Origin: Erythrobacter cryptus DSM 12079
GTDB taxonomy: Bacteria; Pseudomonadota; Alphaproteobacteria; Sphingomonadales; Sphingomonadaceae
Length of the DNA: 56,391 nucleotides
Direction of reading: 5' to 3'
Assembly: GCF_000422985.1 (NCBI RefSeq)
Contig: NZ_AUHC01000015.1
Coordinates: 1 to 56,391, forward strand
Of this stretch, positions 30,241 to 40,476 are shown piece after piece. Both the position numbers and the translations under genes were made by a program. The notes under the pieces were generated by a model, which searched no databases, was not told the DNA's origin, and saw only the letters and a list, made by a program, of their open reading frames with translations. Position 1 is the stretch's first letter, and each line of letters begins with the position of its first letter.

Positions 30241-31479
30241 TCAACCGCCGCGGGCCGGTGCGGCCTCAAGGCTCTCCAGGATCGCCTGGCGCATCGGCTT
30301 GGCCGCGAAGTTCGCATCATAGGGGCAGGGCCGCAGGGGCGTGCCATCGGCGCGCGGCCCGGCGAAGGATTGCAGCCACGAATAGCGATCGCTCATCCCC
30401 CACACCAGCACCTCGTTGAGCTGGCGATAGGACAGCAGCAGGTCCATCCACCCGCGGGTCAGCACCGCGGCATCGGCATCGCGCTGGGCGATGCTGCCGG
30501 CGCGCTGGCGGTCATTGACATCGAATTCGGTGATCTTGAGCTTGTAACCCAACGCCACCACTTCATCGAGAAAGGCGCGCATCGCCGGCACCTGGGCATC
30601 GACGATGCTCTGGGCGCTGCCGCTCGAATAGAAGCCGATATGTGACTGGATCCCGAGCGTATCGACGGGCACGTTGCGATCACGAAAGCCGCGCAGCAGG
30701 TTCAGCACCCCATTGCGATGGGTGGTCGAGCCCCAGTCCATGTAGTCATTATAGAGCAGCTCGGCGGTGGGCAGTTCGGTGCGCGCGGTGCGGAAGGCAA
30801 GATCGAGCAGCGAGGTATCCCCACCCACCGCCTGGGCAAGGCTGTTGTCGGTGCGGATCGTGCCGGTCGAAGGGTTGACCGCCTCGTTGACCACGTCCCA
30901 GTCATTGATGCGACTGCCATAGTGGCGGATCACCGTCTCGATATGGGTGCGCACCAGGCGTTCGGCCTCGAGCCGGGGATTGGGCCCGAAGTCATAGGTG
31001 CGCAGCCACCCCGGGAAGCGCTCGCCGACATACCACAGCAGGGTGTGGCCGCGGATCTTCATGCGCCTGGCCTCGGCATAGGCGACCATCTCGTCGGCGC
31101 GGGCGAAATTGAAGGTGCTCGCCGAAGGGCGCAGCGCCTCCCATTTGAGCTCGTTCTCGGGCACCAGCAGGTTGCAATCGGTCTCGAGCAACGCGGCATA
31201 GTTGGGGTTGTTGAACGAGCCGGCATCGGCGCCGGGGCTGGCCCAGGCAAAGGTGCTGCCGAAGCGCAGGCCCTTGGCCGCAGCCGCTGCGGCAAGCGAT
31301 CCGGTAGGCGAAGGCGTCGGCGTGGGGGTGGGGGTCGGCGTGGGGCTCGGCGTCGGACTGGGCGTGGGCGTGCCGCCCGCGATCGGGCCGGAGGAGGATG
31401 ATCCCCCGCCGCCGCAGCCCACCACGATCATGCCCAGCCCCATCGCCATCACCGCGCGGCGATCCATGCCTGCCATCAT
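30241..31479 (-). CDS. Endo-1,4-beta-xylanase, glycoside hydrolase family 10, lipoprotein
   Basis: GH10 retaining enzymes cleave internal beta-1,4-xylosidic bonds in xylan. The proton donor is Glu199 ('DVVNEAV') and the nucleophile is Glu318 ('KITEFDV'), as usual for the family. 'LLVPENELKWEALRP', 'GHTLLWYVGERFPGWL' and 'VLVWGMSDRYSWL' are further GH10 blocks. A lipobox ('IVVGC') is followed by a Gly/Ser-rich then Thr-Pro repeat linker, so it is likely tethered to the membrane. Translation may begin at ATG 31479 or ATG 31476; GGGAGG lies four and seven bases upstream of these. It interrupts the usual ruvA-ruvB neighbourhood. Confidence 0.93.
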   Translation of the reverse strand: MMAGMDRRAVMAMGLGMIVVGCGGGGSSSSGPIAGGTPTPSPTPSPTPTPTPTPTPSPTGSLAAAAAAKGLRFGSTFAWASPGADAGSFNNPNYAALLETDCNLLVPENELKWEALRPSASTFNFARADEMVAYAEARRMKIRGHTLLWYVGERFPGWLRTYDFGPNPRLEAERLVRTHIETVIRHYGSRINDWDVVNEAVNPSTGTIRTDNSLAQAVGGDTSLLDLAFRTARTELPTAELLYNDYMDWGSTTHRNGVLNLLRGFRDRNVPVDTLGIQSHIGFYSSGSAQSIVDAQVPAMRAFLDEVVALGYKLKITEFDVNDRQRAGSIAQRDADAAVLTRGWMDLLLSYRQLNEVLVWGMSDRYSWLQSFAGPRADGTPLRPCPYDANFAAKPMRQAILESLEAAPARGG

Positions 31480-31526
31480 CCTGCCTCCCTTCAGGTGCGA
31501 TCGGTTCAGCCCGATTCGATGCAGGC

Positions 31527-31542
31527 ATGATAGCGCTACCAT
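31527..31542. promoter_or_regulatory. LacI/XylR-type operator upstream of the xylanase gene
   Basis: ATGATAGCGCTACCAT is a 16-bp near-perfect palindrome centred on AGCGCT, with two unmatched positions. It closely resembles the XylR operator of the Caulobacter xylose promoter as remembered (ATGTTAGCGCTACCAA). It lies 48-63 bases upstream of the GH10 start, where a repressor would block transcription. The regulator gene is not in the window. Confidence 0.65.
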
Positions 31543-31622
31543 TTATGGCTGCAAGAATTGCGCGTCTGCTTTCTCGTGAGAAATGTCGAGCGGTTCGAAG
31601 CCTTTCCAGTCTCCGTGAGAGG

Positions 31623-31703
31623 CTATCCCGCCGCCTTGCGCAGCGCCAGGCGGATAAGTTCGCTCTCGCTTGCGCCCTCGCCCAGTTCTTCAAGGGCACG
31701 CGC
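31623..31703 (-). pseudogene. Duplicated ruvA 3'-end fragment
   Basis: The fragment encodes 'ARALEELGEGASESELIRLALRKAAG' plus a TAG stop, the C-terminal domain III of RuvA. Bases 31627-31703 match 32582-32658 in the true ruvA with one mismatch in 77 (Glu for Asp). The upstream residues in the same frame do not match RuvA. No complete gene is present. Together with the real end of ruvA it forms a 955-bp-offset direct repeat bracketing the membrane-protein gene. Confidence 0.85.
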
Positions 31704-31813
31704 GGCTCTGGCGATGGCAGGGTTCTTGATTGCCCCTTGCAGCACGACGAAATCGGCCAAGTCGTGCAGACGGAAAGCCGTGCGGGCTTCGGGCAGTTGT
31801 GAAGAGAATCCAA

Positions 31814-32578
31814 TCACTGGCGGGACGGCCACCACGGGCGCTCGACCGCCAGGAAGTTGTTTCGCCTTGCGCAAAAATCCGGGTCTTCCTCGGCATCGTC
31901 ATCGATAAAGGTTATTGCTTCGATCACGGGCAGCCGCGACAGACTCTTGGGTATCTCGGCACTCTCGCCACGCGCAAACGGAAAGAGCGCGCCACACAGC
32001 TGCAGCACCTTTGATGCCTGCAGCTGATATTCCGTAAGATTTACAAGAACGCTAACTATAATTTCTTCTTCATCGAACAGAGATCGCATTCTCGCATCCA
32101 AAATTTGAATTTGGCGCAACAATTCTGCCACGAGTGCATTGGCATCTTCATTATCGCAGACCTCGATGAAGGCACCCAGTTCGCGAGGCACGTCGTTCGG
32201 GAACAAAGGGGGAGACCATTGGCCAGTCAAACTCCTCGCTCCGCCGCCTTTCAAGATGCGCCGGGCTTCGGACAATGCCCTCACCGCATTTTCCGCATAG
32301 TCGGTCGTTTCTGAAAGCACCAAAGGAAGCGTAGCCAGCCGAGCTTCATAAGCACGACGCACGCGGCGCTCTTCGACTCTCTCACTATGCTCTATTTGCT
32401 GCGAGATTTTTCGAACCGTCCAATATGCTCCGATGAGCGCCAAAACAGACCCAATCAACGTCTGCCAGTTATGGAGCCAATTGCCCAATAACGGCGAATG
32501 CGAAGCTGACCCAAATACGGTCAGCGCAATCAGAGTGAGGCAGGCAGACACGATGTATGCGGGTTGGATATTCCCCAT
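31814..32578 (-). CDS. Hypothetical two-helix membrane protein, accessory
   Basis: The 254-residue protein has two N-terminal membrane helices, about residues 8-28 and 40-58 ('TLIGSVLALIGAYWTVRKI'). A long basic helix of coiled-coil character ('QQIEHSERVEERRVRRAYEARL') and a cytosolic alpha-helical domain follow. Proteins with this helix-pair and 'GAYWTVRKI' pattern occur in alphaproteobacterial accessory regions, but no function is known to me. The start overlaps the ruvA stop (TGATG at 32578). The A+T content is higher than in flanking genes. It lies inside the ruvA-end direct repeat and probably came with that event. Confidence 0.72.
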   Translation of the reverse strand: MGNIQPAYIVSACLTLIALTVFGSASHSPLLGNWLHNWQTLIGSVLALIGAYWTVRKISQQIEHSERVEERRVRRAYEARLATLPLVLSETTDYAENAVRALSEARRILKGGGARSLTGQWSPPLFPNDVPRELGAFIEVCDNEDANALVAELLRQIQILDARMRSLFDEEEIIVSVLVNLTEYQLQASKVLQLCGALFPFARGESAEIPKSLSRLPVIEAITFIDDDAEEDPDFCARRNNFLAVERPWWPSRQ

Positions 32579-33195
32579 CACCCCGCCGCCTTGCGCAGCG
32601 CCAGGCGGATAAGGTCGCTCTCGCTTGCGCCCTCGCCCAGTTCTTCAAGGGCACGCGCCACGGCTGCGGCGGCCACTGCCGGCTTGAAACCGAGGTTTTC
32701 CAGTGCGCTGGCCGCATCGGCGCCCTTGCCGCCCGCCGCGGCCACCGCCGCGCCTGGCGCAAATCCGCCAGCGCCGCCCGTGCCGCCGGGCATCGCACCC
32801 GTCTTGTCCTTGAGTTCGTTGACGATCCGCCCGGCCAGTTTCGGCCCCACGCCCTGCGAGCGGGCCACCATCGCCGCATCGCCGCGCCCGCAGGCCTCGC
32901 GCAGTTCCTGCGGGGAGAGCGCCGAAAGGATCGCAAGCGCCACCTTGCTGCCCACCCCCTGGACGCCGGTGAGCAGGCGGAACCAGTCCCGTTCCGCACT
33001 CTCGGCAAAACCGAGGAGGCGCATGTCGTTCTCGCTCACCTGCAACTGGGTGTGGATGGTGCAGGCCTCCCCCACCGGCCCAAGTGCGGCCAGCGTGCGG
33101 CTTGAACAGTGGACGAGATAGCCCACCCCGTGACAATCGACGATCGCCCAGTCCTCGCCGGTTGCATCGAGCCTGCCTGAGAGCTTTGCAATCAT
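32578..33195 (-). CDS. ruvA: Holliday junction DNA helicase subunit RuvA
   Basis: RuvA is the tetrameric protein that binds the four-way junction and loads RuvB. The 205-residue protein starts 'MIAKLSGRLDATGEDWAIVDCHGVGYLVHCS' (OB domain), continues with two helix-hairpin-helix motifs ('LLTGVQGVGSKVAL' and 'RSQGVGPKLAGRIVNEL') and ends with domain III ('ARALEELGEGASESDLIRLALRKAAG'). The linker before domain III is Gly/Ala-rich. ATG 33195 gives the expected N-terminus. The stop TGA is part of the TGATG used by the next gene. It is divergent from aroC. Confidence 0.96.
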   Translation of the reverse strand: MIAKLSGRLDATGEDWAIVDCHGVGYLVHCSSRTLAALGPVGEACTIHTQLQVSENDMRLLGFAESAERDWFRLLTGVQGVGSKVALAILSALSPQELREACGRGDAAMVARSQGVGPKLAGRIVNELKDKTGAMPGGTGGAGGFAPGAAVAAAGGKGADAASALENLGFKPAVAAAAVARALEELGEGASESDLIRLALRKAAG

Positions 33196-33332
33196 GGCCT
33201 GTTCGTGCCTCACGCGGGGCGGCTTGACCAGACGCCCTGCCGCCTTGTCCGCAGCAGGATGCAAGGCGACTTCGCGCGCCAATGCGCGCCGCATGCTCGA
33301 CACGCACCGCAGTTCGGGTAAAGGCACCGCCC

Positions 33333-34403
33333 ATGAGCTGGAACACCTTCGGGCGCGTGCTGCGCTTTACCACCTGGGGAGAAAGCCACGGGCCGGCATT
33401 GGGCACGGTGGTGGATGGCTGCCCGCCGGGCTTGCCGCTGAGCGAGGAGGCGATCCAGCCCTACCTTGATGCGCGCAAGCCCGGCACCAGCCGCTTCACC
33501 ACCCAGCGGCGCGAGGATGATCGGGTGCGCATCCTCTCCGGCACCTTCGAGGGCAAGACCACCGGCACGCCGATTTCGCTGATGATCGAGAACACCGACC
33601 AGCGCTCGAAAGACTACAGCGCGATCGCCCAGCAATACCGCCCGGGCCATGCCGATTATGCCTATGATGCCAAGTATGGCATCCGCGACTATCGCGGCGG
33701 CGGGCGTTCGAGCGCGCGTGAGACCGCCGCGCGGGTGGCGGCGGGCGCGGTGGCGCGGCTCATCATCCCCGAGGTCACCATCACCGCCTATGTCTGCGAG
33801 CTGGGCGGCGACCGGATCGACATGGCGAACTTCGACGTGGCCGAAATCGCCAACAACCCGTTTTTCTGCCCCGATCCTGCCGCCGCGAAGCGCTGGGAAG
33901 GAAAGGTCGATGCGGCGAGGCTGGCCGGTTCCTCGCTCGGCGCGATCGTCGAATGCGTGGCAACGGGGGTTCCGGCAGGCTGGGGTGCGCCGATCTATGC
34001 CAAGCTCGACAGCGATCTGGCGAGCGCGATGATGAGCATCAACGCGGTCAAAGGGGTCGAGATCGGTGACGGGTTCGAAGCCGCACGCCTGACCGGAGAG
34101 CAAAACGCCGACCGGATGCGCCCCGGCCCGGATGGCAAGCCGCTGTTCCTTTCCAACCACGCCGGCGGGACCGCGGGCGGCATTTCCACTGGCCAGCCGG
34201 TGGTGTGCCGGGTGGCGTTCAAGCCCACATCCTCGATCCTCACGCCCGTCGAATCGATCAATTCTGCCGGAGAGGCGGTGGAGGTGGTCACCAAGGGCCG
34301 CCACGATCCCTGCGTCGGCATTCGCGGCACGCCGGTGGTGGAGGCGATGATGGCGCTGGTGCTGGCCGATCACAAGCTGCTGCACCGCGCTCAGGTTGGC
34401 TAG
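33333..34403 (+). CDS. aroC: Chorismate synthase
   Basis: The last enzyme of the shikimate pathway forms chorismate from EPSP, using reduced FMN as cofactor. The 356-residue protein starts '[24 protein letters not shown]', then '[22 protein letters not shown]', and '[31 protein letters not shown]', all family blocks. '[27 protein letters not shown]' and '[15 protein letters not shown]' complete the fold. ATG 33333 is chosen by the conserved N-terminus; the longer in-frame extension is not supported. It is divergent from ruvA with about 137 bases between. Confidence 0.97.
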   Translation: MSWNTFGRVLRFTTWGESHGPALGTVVDGCPPGLPLSEEAIQPYLDARKPGTSRFTTQRREDDRVRILSGTFEGKTTGTPISLMIENTDQRSKDYSAIAQQYRPGHADYAYDAKYGIRDYRGGGRSSARETAARVAAGAVARLIIPEVTITAYVCELGGDRIDMANFDVAEIANNPFFCPDPAAAKRWEGKVDAARLAGSSLGAIVECVATGVPAGWGAPIYAKLDSDLASAMMSINAVKGVEIGDGFEAARLTGEQNADRMRPGPDGKPLFLSNHAGGTAGGISTGQPVVCRVAFKPTSSILTPVESINSAGEAVEVVTKGRHDPCVGIRGTPVVEAMMALVLADHKLLHRAQVG

Positions 34404-34582
34404 GCGCCAAGGCCACACGCACAGGCCAGCCCGACGAGCCCGGAGCCAAGCGGTTCCCGCGCAAAAGATGGAAAATTTCGATTTTCGCAATCGCACAAAT
34501 CATCTTTTTTGCGGCGCGAAATCTCCTATCTCGGCAGGGTCAGTTTCAACCCTCTCAACCACCCAAGACAAGGACACATCGC

Positions 34583-35149
34583 ATGGGTATCATCGGTTCG
34601 ACCATCAAAGCCTTCACCGCCACCGCTTACCAGAAGGGCAAGGACTTCTTCACCGTCACCGAGGCCGATCTTGCCGGCAAGTGGGCGGTGTTCTTCTTCT
34701 ACCCGGCCGACTTCACCTTCGTCTGCCCGACCGAGCTTGAGGACATGGGCGAGAAGTATGATCTGCTCCAGTCGATGGGGGTCGAGGTCTATGCCGTCTC
34801 GACCGACACCCACTTCAGCCACAAGGCCTGGGCCGACACTTCGGAGAAGATCGGCAAGCTCAAGTTCCCCTTCCTTGGCGACCAGAACCACGTGCTCGCC
34901 AACAATTTCGGCGTGCTGCGTGAAGGCGTGGGCCTGGCTGACCGGGCGACCTTCGTGGTCGATCCGGATGGCGTGATCCAGATCATGGAAATCACCTGCG
35001 AGGGTGTGGGCCGCAACGCCAACGAGCTGACCCGCAAGATCAAGGCCGCGCAGTATGTGCGCGCCAACCCGGGCCAGGTGTGCCCGGCGGCGTGGGAAGA
35101 AGGTGCGGAAACCCTCGCCCCCTCGCTCGATCTGGTCGGCAAGATCTGA
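34583..35149 (+). CDS. ahpC: Alkyl hydroperoxide reductase C, peroxiredoxin
   Basis: The typical 2-Cys peroxiredoxin reduces H2O2 and organic peroxides in the cytosol. The peroxidatic Cys lies in 'FYPADFTFVCPTELEDM' and the resolving Cys in 'GQVCPAAWEEG'. The 188-residue length and 'MGIIGSTIKAFTATAYQKGKDF' start match AhpC. It is the first gene of a peroxide block with ahpF and katG. The region upstream (34450-34560) is A+T-rich and probably carries the promoter, but no clear OxyR site could be identified by eye. Confidence 0.97.
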   Translation: MGIIGSTIKAFTATAYQKGKDFFTVTEADLAGKWAVFFFYPADFTFVCPTELEDMGEKYDLLQSMGVEVYAVSTDTHFSHKAWADTSEKIGKLKFPFLGDQNHVLANNFGVLREGVGLADRATFVVDPDGVIQIMEITCEGVGRNANELTRKIKAAQYVRANPGQVCPAAWEEGAETLAPSLDLVGKI

Positions 35150-35247
35150 GCCTGATACCTTAGGCCGCGCGGGGTTTTCTCCCCTCCCCCTCGGCCCCGC
35201 GCCGGCCGCAAGAACCCGAAGGCTTTTGTGCGCCCTCGGGTCTTAGC

Positions 35248-35302
35248 CGGAACCGGATGCCCGCGCCCTTCCCCCCCTTTGCCGGGCAGGGCATCCGGTT
35301 CC
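35248..35302. terminator. Perfect 15-bp inverted repeat between ahpC and ahpF
   Basis: CGGAACCGGATGCCC (35248-35262) pairs perfectly with GGGCATCCGGTTCCG (35288-35302) across a 25-base loop. It lies between ahpC and ahpF on the same strand, about 100 bases after the ahpC stop and 65 before ahpF. It has no long T-run, so a processing or attenuating stem is as likely as a terminator. Such a hairpin can set AhpC far above AhpF in abundance. Confidence 0.6.
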
Positions 35303-35367
35303 GCGTTCCCCTACAAAAGAATCCGTGATCAGCCTCAGCGGCGCTTGGCCGCTCCCGGAGAATTGCC

Positions 35368-36960
35368 ATGCTCGATGCTGCCATGCAGGCCCAGCTCAAG
35401 ACCTATCTCGGCCATCTGCGCGAGGGCGTGGAGCTGATCGCCTCGCTCGATGACAGCGAGAAGTCGCGCCAGACGCGCGCCTTGCTCGAACAGATCGCCT
35501 CATTGCACGATCTGGTCAGCGCGCGCTTCGATGGGACCGACGCGAGGAAGCCCAGCTTCATCATCCGCCGCGCGAATGACGCCAACAAGTGGGTGCGCTT
35601 TGCCGGCTTGCCGCTGGGCCACGAGTTTACCTCGCTGGTGCTGGCGCTGCTGTGGGCGGGCGGGCACCCGCCCAAGGTCGATGCCGACCTCATCGAGCAG
35701 GTGCGCGCGCTCGAGGGCGATTTCCACTTCGAGATGTACTTCTCGCTCTCCTGCCATAATTGCCCCGATGTGGTGCAGGCGCTGACCCTGATGGCGCTCG
35801 AAAACCCGCGCATCACCGCCACGCTGATCGAAGGCGGCACCTTCAAGGAAGAGGTCGAGCGCCGCGACATCATGGCCGTGCCGGCGACCTTCCTTAACGG
35901 CGAGCCGTTCTACAACGGCAAGATGGGGCTGGCCGAAATTCTGGCAAAGCTCGACAAGAACGCGGGCGCCAAGCAGGCCGAAAAGCTCAGCGCCAAGGCG
36001 CCCTTCGACGTGCTGGTGCTGGGCGGCGGCCCGGCCGGGACGGCGGCGGCGGTCTATACCGCGCGCAAGGGCTTTCGCACCGGCATTGCCGCCGAACGCT
36101 TCGGCGGGCAGCTGATGGACACGCTCGGGATCGAGAACCTGCCGGGCACGCCCTATACCGAAGGGCCGAAGCTGACCGAAAATCTCAGGCGTCACGTCGG
36201 CGACTATGATGTTGACGTCAACGACCAGACCCGCGCAGTCGAACTCAGACCCGCCCAGCAGCCGGGCGGCTGTCACGAAGTCCTGCTGGCCAATGGCGCC
36301 CGCCTCAAGGCGCGCGCGCTCATCCTTGCCTTGGGGGCACGCTGGCGCAACCTTGGCGTGCCGGGCGAGGCCGAATATCGCAACAAGGGCGTGGCCTATT
36401 GCCCGCATTGCGATGGCCCGCTGTTCAAGGGCAAGCGCGTGGCGGTGATCGGCGGCGGCAATTCGGGTGTCGAGGCGGCGATCGACCTTGCCGGCATCGT
36501 TGCCCATGTGACCCTGATCGAGTTTGACGTGAAGCTGCGGGCCGACGAGGTACTCCAGCGCAAGCTGCGCTCGCTGTCCAATGTCGAGATCATCACCAAT
36601 GGCCAGACCACCGAGATCCTGGGACAGAACGGCAAGGTTTCCGGGCTGATCGTCAAGGACCGCGCCACGGGTGAGGAACGCCGCATCGCGCTCGAAGGCG
36701 TGTTCGTGCAGATCGGCCTCGTGCCCAACACCGAATGGCTGCAAGGCGCGGGGCTGGAGCTCAACCGCTTCGGCGAGATCGTCACCGATGCCCATGGCGC
36801 CACCAGCATCCCCGGCATCTATGCCGCGGGCGATTGCACCACCGTGCCGCACAAGCAGATCGTGGTGGCGATGGGCGAGGGCGCCAAGGCAGGCCTCGGC
36901 GCCTTCGACTACCTGATCCGCACCGAGCCGGCGGGCGCCGCGGTGGCCGAGGCAGCCTGA
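35368..36960 (+). CDS. ahpF: Alkyl hydroperoxide reductase subunit F
   Basis: The flavoprotein disulphide reductase passes electrons from NAD(P)H to AhpC. The 530-residue protein has an N-terminal tandem thioredoxin fold with active-site 'CHNC' in '[14 protein letters not shown]'. An FAD/NADH domain like thioredoxin reductase follows ('[20 protein letters not shown]', redox 'CPHC' in '[11 protein letters not shown]', and '[23 protein letters not shown]'). ATG 35368 is preceded by a GGAGA site. It is the second gene of the peroxide set and ends in a strong terminator. Confidence 0.96.
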   Translation: MLDAAMQAQLKTYLGHLREGVELIASLDDSEKSRQTRALLEQIASLHDLVSARFDGTDARKPSFIIRRANDANKWVRFAGLPLGHEFTSLVLALLWAGGHPPKVDADLIEQVRALEGDFHFEMYFSLSCHNCPDVVQALTLMALENPRITATLIEGGTFKEEVERRDIMAVPATFLNGEPFYNGKMGLAEILAKLDKNAGAKQAEKLSAKAPFDVLVLGGGPAGTAAAVYTARKGFRTGIAAERFGGQLMDTLGIENLPGTPYTEGPKLTENLRRHVGDYDVDVNDQTRAVELRPAQQPGGCHEVLLANGARLKARALILALGARWRNLGVPGEAEYRNKGVAYCPHCDGPLFKGKRVAVIGGGNSGVEAAIDLAGIVAHVTLIEFDVKLRADEVLQRKLRSLSNVEIITNGQTTEILGQNGKVSGLIVKDRATGEERRIALEGVFVQIGLVPNTEWLQGAGLELNRFGEIVTDAHGATSIPGIYAAGDCTTVPHKQIVVAMGEGAKAGLGAFDYLIRTEPAGAAVAEAA

Positions 36961-36988
36961 AACGCGCCGGGCCACCGCTGCACCCCCC

Positions 36989-37017
36989 AAAGGGCTCCCC
37001 GCGCGGGAGCCCTTTTT
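36989..37017 (+). terminator. Rho-independent terminator after ahpF
   Basis: AAAGGGCTCCC (36989-36999) pairs with GGGAGCCCTTT (37005-37015) around the loop CGCGC, with a T run directly after. This closes the ahpC-ahpF block and separates it from katG. Confidence 0.9.
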
Positions 37018-37050
37018 GCATCCGTGCCTCCGCGAGGTTTGATCGCCCTC

Positions 37051-37081
37051 ATTAATCAATGGCCTCGCATTAATCGATTGG
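37051..37081. promoter_or_regulatory. Tandem repeated motif upstream of katG, operator candidate
   Basis: ATTAATCAATGG (37051-37062) is repeated as ATTAATCGATTGG (37069-37081), 18 bases apart. The second copy contains the palindrome AATCGATT. The pair lies about 92-122 bases upstream of katG and after the ahpF terminator, in an otherwise G+C-rich region. It suits a dimeric regulator such as a LysR-type peroxide sensor, which is inference. Confidence 0.4.
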
Positions 37082-37142
37082 ACGCAACATCCTGAAAGCG
37101 TCATCCTCTCCCCATAGACATGCCCCGCGGGGGCGAGTCTGA

Positions 37143-39377
<2,235 letters not shown>

Positions 39378-39403
39378 GCCGCAATCGTCGGCTTGCACGC
39401 CAT

Positions 39404-39433
39404 GGGGCCTCCGGCAGCAATGCCGGGGGCCCT
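39404..39433 (+). terminator. Terminator hairpin after katG
   Basis: GGGGCCTCCGGCA (39404-39416) pairs with TGCCGGGGGCCCT (39421-39433) through a GCAA tetraloop, with one wobble pair near the middle. TTT follows. It lies 27 bases after the katG stop. Confidence 0.82.
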
Positions 39434-39546
39434 TTCCCATCTCGGCAAAATTTTTGCGTTACTGCAGGACGTTAACAGGCTCTTCACCGCACCTCGGTAA
39501 TTGCCCCGAGGTCTGTCACGCAATCTCTGCAGGGCCGCAAGCAAGG

Positions 39547-40383
39547 ATGTCGCTGCTCGATCCCGTCTCGGTGCCGCCGCTTGCCGAAGCCTATCCCTGT
39601 GCGCCCGCGCGGCTGCGCCATTATCTGGCCGAGGAGCCGCTGCTCAGCCTGCCCGCGCTCGCCGACGCGGCGCGGGTGCTGCCACGATCCGAGGTCGGCG
39701 AATGGGGCGAGCCTTGCGAGGTGGCAGGCCTGCCACGAGCCGTGCCGCAAGCGCCGGCAGATCCGCTCGCGCTGCTGCAATCAGGGGGGCCGGGACGGCG
39801 CGGCGTGGTGCTGCGCGATCTGATGCGCCTGCCCGGCTATCGCGCGCTGGTGCTGCGACTGGTGCGCGAACTTGAGCCGGTGATCGCGCGCGCCACCGGC
39901 CCGATGCAGGCGCTGCGCGCGCGCGCCTTCATCTCCTGGACCAACCTGCGCACCCCGTTCCACTTCAATCCCGCCTACATGCTGCTGCTGCAGATCCGGG
40001 GTGACCGCGTGCTCGCCGCCTATCCCGCCGCCCCGCCCTTTCTCGATCTCGCCCGGCGCGAGGCCCATCTGCGCGAAGGCACCAAGCGGCTCGAGTGGCG
40101 TCCGGAGCTGGCCGCGGTGGGCCACCAGCACGTGCTCGCACCCGGCGATGGCCTGTGCCTGCCCCATGCCGCGCCGCACTGGGTGCACAGCGGCGAGGGC
40201 CTGTCGATCGCGCTGGCGCTGAGCTGGCAATGCCGCCGCACCCGGGCCGAGGCCGATGCGTTGGCGCTCAACCCGCTGCTGCGCAAGGTAGGCCTGCCCC
40301 CCTACGATCCGGCGGTACGGCGCGCCGCACCCTGGCTGCGCGCCGCCGCGAGCCGGGCCGGCCAGCGCCTCGGCCTCGTCTGA
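39547..40383 (+). CDS. Cupin-like (JmjC/FIH-type) domain protein
   Basis: The 278-residue protein has the cupin-like pattern of bacterial JmjC-related 2-oxoglutarate oxygenase relatives: 'TNLRTPFHFNPAYMLLLQIRGDRVLAAYP', then 'GDGLCLPHAAPHWVHSGEGLSIALALSW'. The metal site of the family is normally His-x-Asp...His. Here the first pair is His139-Phe-Asn141, with later candidate His207, His211 and His214, so the Asp has changed to Asn. It may lack normal Fe(II) chemistry. A target is unknown. ATG 39547 is used because the following sequence matches family starts; it sits in isolation between katG and the SPFH gene. Confidence 0.6.
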   Translation: MSLLDPVSVPPLAEAYPCAPARLRHYLAEEPLLSLPALADAARVLPRSEVGEWGEPCEVAGLPRAVPQAPADPLALLQSGGPGRRGVVLRDLMRLPGYRALVLRLVRELEPVIARATGPMQALRARAFISWTNLRTPFHFNPAYMLLLQIRGDRVLAAYPAAPPFLDLARREAHLREGTKRLEWRPELAAVGHQHVLAPGDGLCLPHAAPHWVHSGEGLSIALALSWQCRRTRAEADALALNPLLRKVGLPPYDPAVRRAAPWLRAAASRAGQRLGLV

Positions 40384-40443
40384 CCCTCCCCGGGCCGATT
40401 TCCCACACCAACGCTTGACGGGCACTCCATTTCGTATAAGAAT

Positions 40444-40465
40444 GATATCATATTTATATCGATAT
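40444..40465. promoter_or_regulatory. A/T-rich palindromic operator candidate before the SPFH gene
   Basis: GATATC (40444-40449) and ATATCGATAT (40456-40465) are perfect palindromes in an A/T-rich stretch directly upstream of the SPFH start at 40477. They contrast strongly with the G+C-rich surroundings. A TTGACG at 40415-40420 may be a -35 element, with a TATAAG at 40435 only 14 bases away. The small RHH protein gene downstream could encode the cognate regulator. Confidence 0.45.
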
Positions 40466-40476
40466 GGAGATTCGTC

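Noticed and set aside
34450..34560. Possible OxyR site upstream of ahpC
   Set aside because: The region is A+T-rich and has a loose inverted repeat but no clear consensus match by eye.
40415..40440. Classic promoter (TTGACG and TATAAG) upstream of the SPFH gene
   Set aside because: The spacing of 14 bases is too short for a normal sigma-70 promoter, so it is mentioned only as context.
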